From assembly GCA_032622095.1 (NCBI GenBank), contig CP136066.1, positions 168,772,664-168,836,663 of the forward strand: a stretch of 64,000 nt of DNA, given 5' to 3'. This stretch comes from Siphonodentalium dalli. Taxonomy: Eukaryota; Mollusca; Scaphopoda; Gadilida; Siphonodentaliidae. Positions 23,521 through 35,366 of this stretch are shown here, piece after piece (position 1 is the stretch's first letter; the number at the start of each line of letters is the position of its first letter). The notes below the pieces were generated by a model that was not told the origin of the DNA, searched no databases, and was given only the letters and a program-made list of their open reading frames with translations. The translations under genes and the position numbers were made by a program.

Positions 23521-24935
23521 ATCAGCCATTTGCATCTGCGCAGATGGCCCAACATCACTGAATGTTCTAAATCACACCCGAGATAGAAAATGATATTATT
23601 GTGTACACGCTCACCTGCATCTGCGCAGATGGAGGAACATCACTGAATGTTCTATATAAACCTCGCACTTTGAATGATAGTGCGGCCTGATAATCTATCA
23701 CGCGCACTACCCGGGCCGTGCATCACGTCGCAGTGCCCCACCGCGAACTGACATGAAATCGCATCGCATTCGCAATGCAGTTACAACGCGTCACTATAAT
23801 GACAGTGTGTAATTAGTCTCCAATATATACGCAATTTTCCTATTCCATCGGAAATATGTACGGATATTTATGGCACCGAGTCCACTTTTACTGTAGTATT
23901 TCACAAAACAGTCCAACAAAAACCGCTTTTCATCGGTTCGAACATTTAATCATTCACAAATCTCAATGCTCAAGTATCCAAATATCCCACATGTCAGTCC
24001 ACTAGAAATACATAAAATGGAACAAATAGCCATCTATTAACCATTGAGAGATGACTGCATCGAATTATGCATGGAACCAAAATATCCGTTTGCGTCTGCG
24101 CAAACTCCAGAACATCACTGAACGTTCGGAAACCGTACTCTGCATGCACAGTATATAGCGTCGGTCTGCATTACCTATAATTCTAATTGAATTAATATGC
24201 ATATAATTCGCCAAAATTGGAAGCAATACAACACACAGCATATATATACACATATATACGTATACATACATATATATATACACATATACACACATATATA
24301 TCGATAAGCATCGCTTTGTTTATAATACAACAATCGCCCGTCGGCCACCGAGCACACGGTCAGAAAACCAAACATCACTGGTTCCAACACGACACTGTAC
24401 TGACAGTGAGAATATAGTTTTGTCCAGTTTACACGATTTTGTTTATGGACCCAAAACAACGTTTACTGTAGTATTCTACAAAATAGTCCACCAAAAAATC
24501 GCATTGCATCGGTTCGAACTTTTAATTATTCACAATTCTCAATGCTCAAATATCCCAAATATTACATATTTCAGTCCACTGGAAATGCATACAATAGAAT
24601 AAATAGCCATATAATATGCATTGAGAGATGACTGCATCTAATTATGGAGCCAAGCATCCGTTTGCATCGGCGCAAACTCCAGAACATCACTAAACGTTCG
24701 GACAAGCGAACACTGCATGGGCAGTATAATGTCAGTCTGCATTACTTATAATTATATTTGAATTACCGGTAATATGCATATAAATTCTCCATTAATTGAA
24801 ACAAATATAATATACAGCCAATACATATATATATCGCCGATATGTATCAATAAGTATCCATACAATCCTAGAATACACTGATATCCCATCTGCCTCTGCG
24901 CATACGATCAAAAAACCCAACTTGATTTGTTCGAA
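23521..24935 (+). repeat. Recurring box pair CATCTGCGCAGATG / AACATCACTGAATGTTC
   Basis: The pair is seen near 23530, 23615, 24090 and 24660, with a degraded form near 24890. The first box is a palindrome and the second ends in a partial GAAnnTTC. After the second copy TATATAAA follows at about 23655, resembling a core promoter. Confidence 0.6.
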
Positions 24936-24940
24936 CACGA

Positions 24941-25660
24941 CACTGTACTGACAGTGGGCATAATATAGACCCGTTTACACCATTGTGAATAACCACGGTT
25001 ATTCTGTTCCATCTGGAACAATTTACGAATCTCAAATATCCATATATCCACAAGTAAATCCAATGGTAATTCGTATACCAATTACACACCATGCAGATAA
25101 CAAGATACACCGTAGATGCAGTGGATACTCTGCACTTCAACATACAACTGATGCTATTATGATAATATATGTTGCATACAGGATCTACTTTATAAAGACT
25201 ATTCGAGTCTTAACACACTACAATAAATTACTCTACATGTAATACTGATTTATGAAACATAATATATCCAATAAATAGATACAATCATATTATACAATCA
25301 TACTGTACTGACAGTGAGCATAATATATACCCGTTTACACCATTGTGAATAACCACGGTTACTCGGTTTCATCTGGAAAAATTTACGAATCTCAAATTTC
25401 CATATATGCACAAGTAATTCCAATGGTAATTCGTATTCCAATTACACACCATGCAGATAACAAGATACACTGTAGATGCAGTGGATACTCTGCACTTCAA
25501 CATACAACTGATGTTATATGAAAATATATGTTGCATACGGCCAGTCGGATATACTTTAGAAAGACTATTCGAGTCTTAACACACTACAATATATTACTCT
25601 ACATGTAATACTGAGTTATGAAACATAATATTTCCAATATATATATATATACAATCATAT
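24941..25660 (+). repeat. 360-bp tandem duplication
   Basis: CTGTACTGACAGTG at 24943 and 25303 mark two copies, which stay alignable to the end with few differences. Confidence 0.85.
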
Positions 25661-26233
25661 TATACAATCATCATGGATTTCACAATAAAAAACAACATGA
25701 ACCATAATTTTACTACGGTACGTGGCCGGCCAGGAAAAACCATAGATAAAAACCCGTAGGATAAAACACCTATGGAAACCTGTGACACCAAACCAATGCC
25801 AAGTAACAACTTATACCGTCCGATCTCTACCAGATCTGTCGATCGGTACCGTACCTCAGTGTCGGCTTATCACTGGCAACATTATTTCATGCACACATAC
25901 CACTCCCTATACATTCTCTTTAAATCGGTGTCAACAATTGAGCTAATACATATGACATGTATTTCAACATGTTCCATACAAAGACATGTATCGATTTAAT
26001 TCATGAAAGAGCTATCAGATTCATTGCAATGCGGATATATACACGTATATATATACGTATTAACGCCTCGTAGACCGTAAAAATTTAGGCGGTCCACACC
26101 CTAAGACGGAATCAACGCAGATGACAATATACCTCTCGCCAACGAGAAGCGCCGCATTCGGCGATTCGTATGTCACCGCTAGGGGAAAGTACTTTAACTC
26201 TAATTCCCTCCGGTCAAACGACTTAAAGAATAT

Positions 26234-27103
26234 ATCTATTTGGTATGACCCACAGCTATGTGTTGATTGCCTGATTATATGCAGAGTTCAGCGCGGACAG
26301 TTATTGTTCACAGCGAAAAGCTAAATGTTTCAATAATGATTTAATTCCAACTAGTACTCGGTAGTTGAGGGACGTTTCCTCCGAAGTGTGCCATTGCGCT
26401 ATGGAATCTGCCATGCAGTGTATGTGGGCAATATATTTCTATCCAATTGTAGGTTTTTTTTTTATTTGACGATGCCCCACCCAATACCACATCAAATGAG
26501 TTAAGATTCCATGAGAATGTATCAGGCAATAAAACATGAACAATAATGGTGTTTTTGACATATGCATCACCAATACAACACCACGAAAATTATCCAAAAT
26601 AATGCGATCAGAATTTAATGTGATCAGCTTATTTTTGAAATTTTTCTTCAATTGTCTAACAACGCCGTTTATAAAATGTGATTTTTCAAATATTTTGGCG
26701 CCAAACCCGAAACCTGGTGAAACTTCCTCATTATTAACAAGTCGACAGCACACAAGACATTTTCATAAATGGGTATATAACGCTTCTTCCTTGTTTTGTG
26801 TAGAATACGCAAGAATGGAAGTATTATAGTGTCCAATCGTTTGAGATATCTTTAATTTTCAATTATTGTCAGCAAGACATTCACTAGTTTGAATTATAAT
26901 AATCATTCTATAGTTTATAGACGGGACTCCGAGTAATATCACAATTTAATTCGCACACCTATCCCCTTCAGATTAGATATCCCAAATGTATCATACCATT
27001 TCCAGTTATTGCACAATTCTTAAGTGTTATATTTTCTTTGAAACGGCATACAATCGCATAAAGAGTGCCTACATATCGTTGAAGATATAGTTGATTAATT
27101 ATC
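26234..27103 (-). repeat. Right arm, outer part
   Basis: This is the reverse complement of 1-867. The match to this window ends at 27103 only because the left arm runs off the window; the true outer end may lie further right. Confidence 0.93.
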
Positions 27104-28548
27104 AGAGACGTGGCTAGAGAGGTTTGATGATTTTCCGGCTGCATCTCTCCCCTTTTAATCAGGCCGATATCGCAATGTCGCGTAATTCCTTGTGCTACCC
27201 ATCGCGTGGCTTGGAATTTTCTAAATGTACCCATTGTGTGGAGGAATCTGAAAAAATTGAAATATGAGCCCTTTAAAATCTCAGCATCTATATAAAAGTA
27301 CTGACTGCATGAAAACTTCGGCCTCGATTGGTTTTAAACACTTTTGTAATCCGAACCCGACTTAAATCTGTATTATTAGAACATATATGTAAAGGTATAA
27401 CGATATAGACCAGGTTCAGGCCGGCGTTTCGTTTTAGTTTGATATGTTAGTCATTTGTAATCGATTAGCAGGTTTTAACTGGCCAAAGATTAGCGAGGTG
27501 GAAGAACAATTAGAATTTGTTATTTTACTGGCCTCAAGATTTCCAAACCAACACTATATACCAATTGGAAAAAATTACGTGCGTTCGGACCGAATGTAGG
27601 AAATTTCCAGCTAATTATACTCCAAACCCATATTTACGAGTCCGTTACGACAGACGTATGTATATGTATAGTTTTATTCTATTGTCTTGACTCGGGACGC
27701 GAGTATAGCACCAAATAATCCCTTGCGTATTCTCAAATGCCCACGGACATTCTTAAAAAAGAATCTCATGAGCATTCTTAAATGAATGGTCATTTGTGTG
27801 AAACAACACTCATGCGATCAAATCGCTTGATTATTCTGTTGGATAAGAGACGTGTCGGGACGAAGGGATAAGATGCCGGTGGGTTTTAAGCATAGTGACG
27901 TTTAAGTTGACATCCCAGATTATTTAAATAATGGATGGTTCTGGTTGCAGACAGCATATATAATGTTTGCTAATGGTATTTTCGTTATAAGAGTTGGAAT
28001 ATGAAATGCACGAACTAAATAGCCGTGGTGTTTTCACTATTGTTTTCTATATAGCACATAGGATATATATACTTCCAGTGGATATGGGTTAGATTTAAAC
28101 ATTGAATTTTCACGAGTGGAGATTAAAATGTTTTGTCATACATGAGATTTACTAATATCCACTGAACAAGTTACTTGCCCGTGCCCACTCGCCCCATGAA
28201 TGTAAATATATCAGAAATTTCACTAGTGGGATATCACTTATATCACACTGCTAAAGCTTTATAATTGATGGGTAAGTATATAATAAAATGAAATTCCTTC
28301 TGAGAAGGGGGAAACAAATATGGTAGAAAACCAATCAAGATATGAATTATTTATTGAGAAATGTGTATATAATAATTCATAAATATACGGAACATATTAC
28401 AATAACAATACCTATCCCCTGTCACGTGCGGATAACAATTTATGATAAATGGTAAAGCATGTTTACATAAAATGTAAGTTAATTTTAGAATATTCGTTGC
28501 AATTACTCCATAAACTATTAGTCAAGTGCAGTGGTAAAGCATATTTAC
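27104..28548. other. Gene-free stretch
   Basis: No supported coding region. It may still belong to the outer right arm, which cannot be tested here. Confidence 0.4.
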
Positions 28549-29040
28549 TTAAAGGTACTCAATCCGATCAGAGAGTCTTATATTAGTATTTCTTTGGCTT
28601 TGGGGGGTAAAACATATTTGATTCGAGTCGAGGAACTCATCAAACAAAGCGCATAGTTATTAGATATTGATTTTTGAAATTTGTTTTTTTCTCGAGATGA
28701 GTACTAATTTGCTCGAGATGTGTACACCAGAAACAATATTCAAACAGACAAGGATTGATAACTCTAAAATCAAGTGGTAATAATAATGCAATTTTGACCG
28801 AGAACATCCCTTCGACGGCGTGTTCTGGGATAGAAAGAATAGAGATAACAAAACTTCAAATATCGATATCTGATCACCCTGAACGTTGATTGGTAGGTTC
28901 CTCGACTCTAATCAATTATTTTCCACCCAAAGCCAAAAAGTAGTAATGTAGGACCCTCTGATCAGATTGAGTACCTTTAAAATGTAAGTTAATTTTAGAC
29001 TATTCGTTTCATCTACTCCATATAGTATTAGTCCAGTGCA
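28468..29040. repeat. 62-bp imperfect direct repeat flanking a MITE
   Basis: AAAATGTAAGTTAATTTTAG starts both 28468-28530 and about 28978-29040, with the MITE between. Confidence 0.75.
28549..28980 (+). mobile_element. TTAA-flanked MITE, piggyBac type
   Basis: The element reads AGGTACTCAATCCGATCAG at its left end and CTGATCAGATTGAGTACCT at its right end, with TTAA directly outside both. TTAA duplication is the hallmark of piggyBac transposition. It has no coding capacity. Partial copies sharing the right end lie at 10430-10488, about 14885-15103 and about 34312-34338. The internal sequence has GGTTCCTCGACTC and AAAGCCAAA blocks on both sides, so it is partly fold-back. Confidence 0.8.
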
Positions 29041-31211
29041 TTTATGAAGAAAAAAGTGCCAAACCTCAAACTAATTGCAACACACTGTTTCTTAAAGATA
29101 CGGTTGGCCTTGGCGGTGGGTATCCTGTGAAAAATTTTCCACCCGTCAAAAACCGCCACAAACAGATAGAACATAAACATGTAGACAGACTTTGTCCGTA
29201 TACAAATAAGAAATGTCGCATAAACAGTATGTTATTGTCATATGTTTGACTATTGTTATGTAAACAAGAGCATAAAAAGTAACTTTTCTGGTGTTTGTTT
29301 ATATTATGATGGTAAACATAAAGAGCGTTCTTTGTTGGATAATTCCTGATATGGAACTAATAAAGAGCGTTTATGCCATTTGTGTGTGATTAGCCAGTAG
29401 CATTGTGCTGTCTTCTGTAACACAATCAGGCTTTTACTTAGGTAAAATATAGTATGTCTTTATGATAACATGCTGTTTACGCGATGGTCATGGTATATAT
29501 GAACGAAACTGTATGCGTTTTAATGTTTTTATGTTTACGGTGATTGGAACAAATATGAATATTTTCGACAACTAAGGCCGCACGTGCCTTTAAGAGGGAT
29601 TATCTGTATTAACCAATTATAAACAACATACTAAAAATTAATTTGTTAAAATCTGGTTAAAGACTCAAGGATGTTTATAAAAAAACTTACATATTATATG
29701 TCCCTCCAATTATATATCCAGTTTGATGAGTACACAATAATGATTGCATAACAGAAAAACATTTTCCAGATACGTTGATAATTTTTCGAGTTAAGACCAC
29801 TAAAATTGGGAGTTGGTATAATTTCGGATCCTCAATTTCCAAGTATTAGCTTAAATCCATATTTTATGGTCTAGTACATGTATTTTAATAATTAGAGAAT
29901 AATGAAGGGATATATTGCTGTTTTATTAGTTTCCTCACTATATTGTGCACAAAAAATGATTACTTCATGCATCTAAGATCGAGAAGACAAAAATATTCTT
30001 AAACAAAATGTGTGTCCCATTGTATGGACTTTCCCCCCCATCATAACCTCTTAAGTGTACTAGGCTAAATACACTATGCTGGAATTTCTAAACAAATGTG
30101 CCAAAATCAATTTATGGCCCTTATGTTTAAAATGTAAAAGCATTTCAATGTTCTTCCTGAAACATTAATGTTGAAAAAAATAGTATAACATTGGTTATGA
30201 CAATCAACATTTACTGGATTTCATATGTTTTTCAAGAAAGTGACCTTCAAAGTCAAACATTGATAATGGAGTAGGAAATCACAAAAGGCTATGATCTTGT
30301 CACGATATTCTAGTCATTGGAGGCAAAGGGTTGTTTTATTCCAGTTTGTGTAGATTATTCTGGCATAATAAAAGGTTTAGTACTTTAGTGGAGGTTTATT
30401 TAGAAATTTATGAGCATGTTATATAGAACAACCCCGAAACAATTATTCCCCCATTTCGCCATCAAGGTGGAACAAAAAAGATCATAGCTCTAAATATGAA
30501 CACCAAAAACAAGTAGTACACTTTATATCAAAGAATAATGATTGTAAGAGCTGGTTATAGCAAAGTTTTATGCATCAAGGTCCATCTTTTCTGAAATGTT
30601 GTCAATATGGTTTCCCTTACCCCATTTGATATATTAAAATTTGGAGTCATTTAAAAAAAAAAACATGAGTGAAATTAAGTGACATTCATCGAGATGTCCA
30701 ATATAAGGCTATTATTTAAACACGAAAGTGTTTTAGAAGGAAGTTCAAATGATTTTACACATTAAACGCACATTGTTTTTACTCTTTATTCACAAAATCG
30801 TTTAAAATGGACGAAAGCGCCCAAAATGGCATTTTTATAAAAGAGTCAATTCTTAGGATTCATACGACCATAATTTGATTTTCTAAAGCATGATTTATGA
30901 AATTTCTTCACAGTGTGTTTAACCATGTATACTTAAGTGAATATGAGAAACACGGGGAAAATGGATATATATTTATTTAGTTTTATGACTACAAATATGA
31001 AATTTCATCACGTCGATTCTGGACCGCAGGCAAATTTGTTGTCCATACAATGGTGGAACACACATTTCGTTTATGAATGTATTTGTCTTCGATCATAGCT
31101 GCATAAATAAATAATATTTCGTACACAACCTAGAGAGGAAATGACAACACAAGAATGCGCTAATTAGAAATTAGATAGACTCCACATTTTGGAGGCACAT
31201 AACTGCAGAAA
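29041..31211. other. Gene-free AT-rich stretch
   Basis: No supported coding region. Near 29320-29370 two TAAAGAGCGTT motifs recall the paired ones in the long inverted repeat (2740-2795) and may be a trace of the same family. Confidence 0.4.
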
Positions 31212-31550
31212 CTACTCAACGTATCTGGGAAAGGTTTTCTGCTCTGTCATCAGGATTGTGTTCTCTACAAAACGGATATATAAACGGAAGGCCTTGAAAA
31301 ATACAGTTTTTATTAAGATTCTTGGACAGCCATAAATTGAGTATTTAACAAATGTTGACAAATTTGTTTCACAAAATTCATCAATTTCGCCTTTCTTGAT
31401 TCTTTGACTTTTAGTATGTTGCTTGCGATGGGTTATATTAGTTATTTCCACTGATAAACTTTGTGTTGCAATTTGTTTGAGGTGAAACCATAAATGCAAT
31501 GGACTATATGTGTTATCAGGACGTGACAGGGGATTTGACAAAAAAAACAT
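31212..31550 (-). CDS. Hypothetical ORF (112 codons)
   Basis: The product is not recognised. The frame has a basic stretch around KSQRIKKGEIDEF and a protein-like composition (FCETNLSTFVKYSIYG), but the first codon may not be a real start. It stands alone in AT-rich sequence, so it may be an exon of a repeat gene or a chance frame. Confidence 0.25.
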   Translation of the reverse strand: MFFLSNPLSRPDNTYSPLHLWFHLKQIATQSLSVEITNITHRKQHTKSQRIKKGEIDEFCETNLSTFVKYSIYGCPRILIKTVFFKAFRLYIRFVENTILMTEQKTFPRYVE

Positions 31551-32735
31551 AAAAATGAGTGGATCGCTTATGGCAGGTGCGATTCGTAATTAATGAAACG
31601 CGTATACTAAATCATTTATTTATTCTGTCTTTGCTTTCTTCGCATCCTGTGTTGTCCTCACTGTGTTGTGCTTATCACTGTAAATAAATTTGCATATTGT
31701 TAACAAGTGTGTACATTGGATGTCTACTTATCTATTGAATAAATCATAAATGACTAAATTATGCAGATTTGATTACATTGCCGTTAACCCTTTCATGAGA
31801 GCCGAGCTGGGGCAACAGTAATGGTCAATACATTTTTTCAGTGCCATATCTTGTATATGAGAGTCTCGCATACATATATATTGCTGGCCAAGGCATTCTG
31901 TTTATATGCGAGGAGCTTATATAAAAGTGCCTTTGGTCAGGGTCTTAACAAATTTCAGGAAGCTCAACTTGTGAAAGGGTTAATGATATTATGAATTGCG
32001 CTCTTAACGTTTTTTGTTTTTTAATTTAACGTTGGGATATATATATTCTTTAATATATTTAGCAACACTGGAGAATAGGATAATAAAATGACTGAAAACT
32101 GTACATTATTTGAGCGAACAGATCGATCGAGGTGGCAGGCCGAGATCGTTCTATGAAGTATAATCGCTAAAATAATGTACATTTTGCAGTTATTATGGGA
32201 CTCTAAGCTACGCAAAGTCCTTTTGTTTGAAGAGACATTCATTAGAATGGATTAACTCCAAACTGCGTCAATTTGATCATATGGGCGGTCCTTCTTCAAA
32301 TCACATATATGTACCTTTATGTTATAAAATATTTTGCATTGTCATATATGATCATGTTTAATGTAATGTATATTATGCATGTTGTTTACTGTGGTTGGAG
32401 AAGACCGGCCCAACGTATACGTTTTTGTATTTCTGAACACTGTACGTAAAACAGTTTATAAGAATAAACATATATACAAGACAAGAGTAGTTCGATGTGT
32501 TCGGCCTTATTAGCCTGCTCAATGAATGCGGACACGCGTACCACAGTAGCGATGGCATAGTGGGTGTGACTATTTATTATGGTGGAGTTTGATGACAATT
32601 GGTCCGTCATAATTGTGTGTCAAAACTAGCCATGTCGCCCGCTGATTTTCCGCACAGCGAGTCGACTGGAACAATTAACCATTGTTTTTCACTAAGGTTG
32701 GTATCTACTCATTACATGTTGCTAAATTGTGTTCG
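31551..32735. other. Gene-free stretch
   Basis: No supported coding region; two short overlapping minus-strand ORFs (32373-32610) match nothing recognised. Confidence 0.35.
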
Positions 32736-33180
32736 CTACTTTTCATCATATTGAACAGTTTTAAAGTAAATAGGCAATATATGTACAATGTTTGTGATAA
32801 CATTTAGAAGTGGTTTTGCGTTTATGTTCACTCGCCACAGCCTTCCCAAAACCTGGTTATTGTCAAAAACTGTTACATTTCCCGAATCTGGACATTTTAA
32901 TGGTTGTGAGGCATTGGCCTTTTCCCAGTCCAATATAAATGTATATGACGCAGAAGCGTGTAATAGCCCTAAAATATTACACACGGTCCTACTAGACGTC
33001 ACGAAATAAGTCAAAAGGTTCACCATGAATGAAATTGGTCCAATATATTGTGTTTCTTAAATATCTTATCTGCTCAATTGCCATGCACAAAGTGTTGATT
33101 TTCTTTTCTTTCTTAAGGTTACATTGACTAATTCCTTCCAAGAATGACACTAGAACATAATTTTGGCACGACAACCAATA
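32736..33180 (-). pseudogene. DUF6589-like repeat-gene fragment
   Basis: Two frames, 33174 to about 32992 and then 33000 to 32736, carry VFDNNQVLGRLWRVNINAK and SVVTNIV-like phrases. These align with TFFENNQVLAKRWRISYANK in the gene at 45160-47170, along with a preceding TYFVTSSRTV/SYFVTASKTV block. The family resembles DUF6589 proteins (animal and fungal repeat genes of unknown function, probably mobile-element derived); this naming is from memory. Only about 145 residues of the N-terminal half remain, with one frame change and a stop. Confidence 0.55.
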
Positions 33181-33383
33181 TGTAGTTGAGAAGTCCCGCC
33201 CACCTCATTCCTCCCTGGCCTAACCAGGTGATACGATGGGCTCCTAGGCCCAGATCTTTTATCATATTTTGTCAAAGCATACTCCGCCATACTTATAATG
33301 GACGATCCCACAATCCATACTACCTTTTCTGTTGGTCGTCTGTGGTCATGCCAGGTGGCACTCATTGAGCTGCTGTAAAACAA
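33174..33383 (-). pseudogene. Possible SGNH-hydrolase-like fragment
   Basis: The frame reads EKVVWIVGSSIISMAEYAL, resembling the first block of SGNH-like domains that occur in several invertebrate mobile-element proteins (Val-Trp-Ile-x-Gly-x-Ser). The rest does not fit. It lies directly upstream of the DUF6589-like fragment on the same strand. Weak call. Confidence 0.3.
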
Positions 33384-33500
33384 ATTGACATTTATTAACA
33401 GCCGCAGTAACTATTTCAGACTGGAAAATAGTAAGTATACAAGAACAGTGGTTGATAGTCCCAACTTGGAAAATGACAGTCATTCTTATTATCAAAATAA

Positions 33501-33602
33501 TATGTATAGGTTATAACCCACTTGGGTATCTGTACAATAAATATTGACCTAGGGCCGCGGTCTATATTTCTTGTACAGATACCAAGCGGGTTGTGACATA
33601 TT
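33501..33602. repeat. Imperfect palindrome (~100 bp)
   Basis: TATGTATAGGTTATAACCCA with TGGGTATCTGTACA pairs with TGTACAGATACCAAGCGGGTT further on; the centre is AGGGCCGCGG. Confidence 0.75.
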
Positions 33603-34774
33603 TATAAACCGATTCACATCCCGAGGCAAACATAATTGAGCCACTTTCAAGATGATGATTACGTATCAATTACTATTCAAAGAGCAATTGAATGTTGTGC
33701 GGTGTTACATATATTCCTACCACACAATTCAAATGATCATCGACAGTGGGCGCACTTGAATCGGGATTATTTATCAGCGCGCGTCAATAAACATGTTGTC
33801 TCTAAATTTAAAGTATTCTTTATTCCAATTCCTCCTTGCGATAATAAAATGTTATTTTCATAATGTATATTAATCAGGCAGAACCCAGGCGGCAATGCCC
33901 CGACTGTTCGACATTCCGACTCTGAGAAACTGTTCCACGTTGCAGGAAGTCTGTGTTTTTGATATCACCAACATTCATGTAAACAGACTAAAACAAATAT
34001 GTGGCTTGTAGAATATTCTCAATGTTATTGTTAAACAGTGATTATTGCAGATTATGCATTCCAAACAAATGTGGATTGCGCTCAGTTCTTCCATGCACCC
34101 ATCGCTACGAATCTCGACGGTCCACAATTTCATTCGACGGTCACGCAAATCAAGTAATAATACGGCCAACTTTCATACTTGTTGATATATAACATGTTTT
34201 TTGGAAATTTTATAGCATAGTTGACAGCGGTTAGCATCATTTAGCTGTAAGTAATCGATTCTGGTAACAAAAGCGTATTGTGAAGATATGTTATTGTTGT
34301 AATTTGATGATATGGGGACTTTCTGATCGGATTGGGTACCTTTAATACCCTTACTAAGAATTGGGGATGGCTATAATTGATGGTGTCTACAACCAAGCTC
34401 AACTTTCTTTGAAAATACATCGATATAGTTGTTAAGAGAGTTTAGAGCGTTTTTAAAGTCATCTATATTATATATTCAACTCACTGATGGTAGATTGGAA
34501 TATTTGTTAATACTGTTATCCACCAGATCATGTCTATGGTTGTTTCTTAGTGTTTTATGTCGGTCACTTTTATAATGTGAAACTGATTTACGGTGCACAT
34601 GATGGGCCTATTTGTTTCAAGCTAGCCTTGCTTTTAGGGTATGTGTGCGTTCGTATTACATCATGGACCAGTATGACACCCAATTAGTATATAAAGGCAT
34701 TTGACGTTCACACCACACGTGCTGTGCTTCTAGATGGGAAATACTGGGTCAGAGACTGATTTAACTGATGGTAG
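33603..34774. other. Gene-free stretch with a MITE end
   Basis: No supported gene. GATCGGATTGGGTACC-TTAA at about 34317-34338 is the right end of the TTAA MITE family. Confidence 0.4.
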
Positions 34775-35366
34775 TCATTTTGAGGGCTTTTTTTTGTTAA
34801 TAATATCCTCGATTTTTTTTGTAGGACCATTATGAACATAACACTCATTATTACCATCATGATTTTGAAAATATGATTCCTTCCGATTAAAATAATTACT
34901 CACGTGACCACCAGCAGATTTGAAGCATTGAATACTGTTTCCGTTCTCCTTCCGTTTTATGCCTCTAAACAACCCAACATGGCCGGTTTGTATGCCAGCA
35001 GGTGGCGAGTCGAATGTTAATCTGTATACTTTCCCCTCTAGTGTCAGCACGTAAGCACATGCGAATTGTCTTCCATTTTTCGTGGTAAGAATTGCACTAT
35101 TCGTAATGAATTTGGCCCTTAAATTCATGTCTGCAACAGAAAATTGTATTATGTAATCGCGATTAAATAATAATAGATACAGGTAAATCATACATAAACC
35201 TCATCGTGGTGAGCCGACTAAGATCATTGGATATGGATACTTTGCATGATAGCTTAAGTTTTATTGGGTTATACGTATTCAGTGGTTGTGACAAGTGAGG
35301 TTCAGAGACACGTGGTACAACGCACTTGTTGACATTGCCAACGAAACCACCGAGTTTTGTAACCAT
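34775..35366 (-). CDS. Hypothetical two-exon fragment
   Basis: From 35366 a frame (start not certain) reads to about 35205. A candidate donor is ATGAG|GTTTATG. An acceptor TTTTCTGTTGCAG near 35130 opens a second frame of over 100 codons. It contains FITNSAILTTKNGRQFACAY and EGKVYRLTFDSPPAG, which has the alternating pattern of beta strands. No family is recognised. The C-terminal end is Lys-rich. It may be an exon pair of an element gene or a host gene. Confidence 0.3.

Larger units (their letters stand above)
23337..26233. mobile_element. 2.9 kb repeat-rich insertion in the right arm
   Basis: The left arm reads GGAAATCAACT-ATCTATTTGG without interruption near 863-869 (reverse strand). Here 2.9 kb stands between these halves. 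No target duplication, TIR or coding region is evident. The insert holds diverged tandem units: about 570 bp (23810-24383 against 24384-24940) and a clean 360-bp pair (24941-25300, 25301-25660). It also has recurring boxes CATCTGCGCAGATG and AACATCACTGAATGTTC. A Helitron-like or satellite-bearing non-autonomous element is possible but unproven. Confidence 0.7.

Noticed and set aside
23610-23670. Heat-shock-type promoter (GAAnnTTC plus TATATAAA)
   Set aside because: Only one GAAnnTTC unit per box and no gene downstream; reported only as a recurring box.
24217-24417. ORF of repeated Ile-Tyr-Thr-His
   Set aside because: Product of an (ATATAC)n-type simple repeat.
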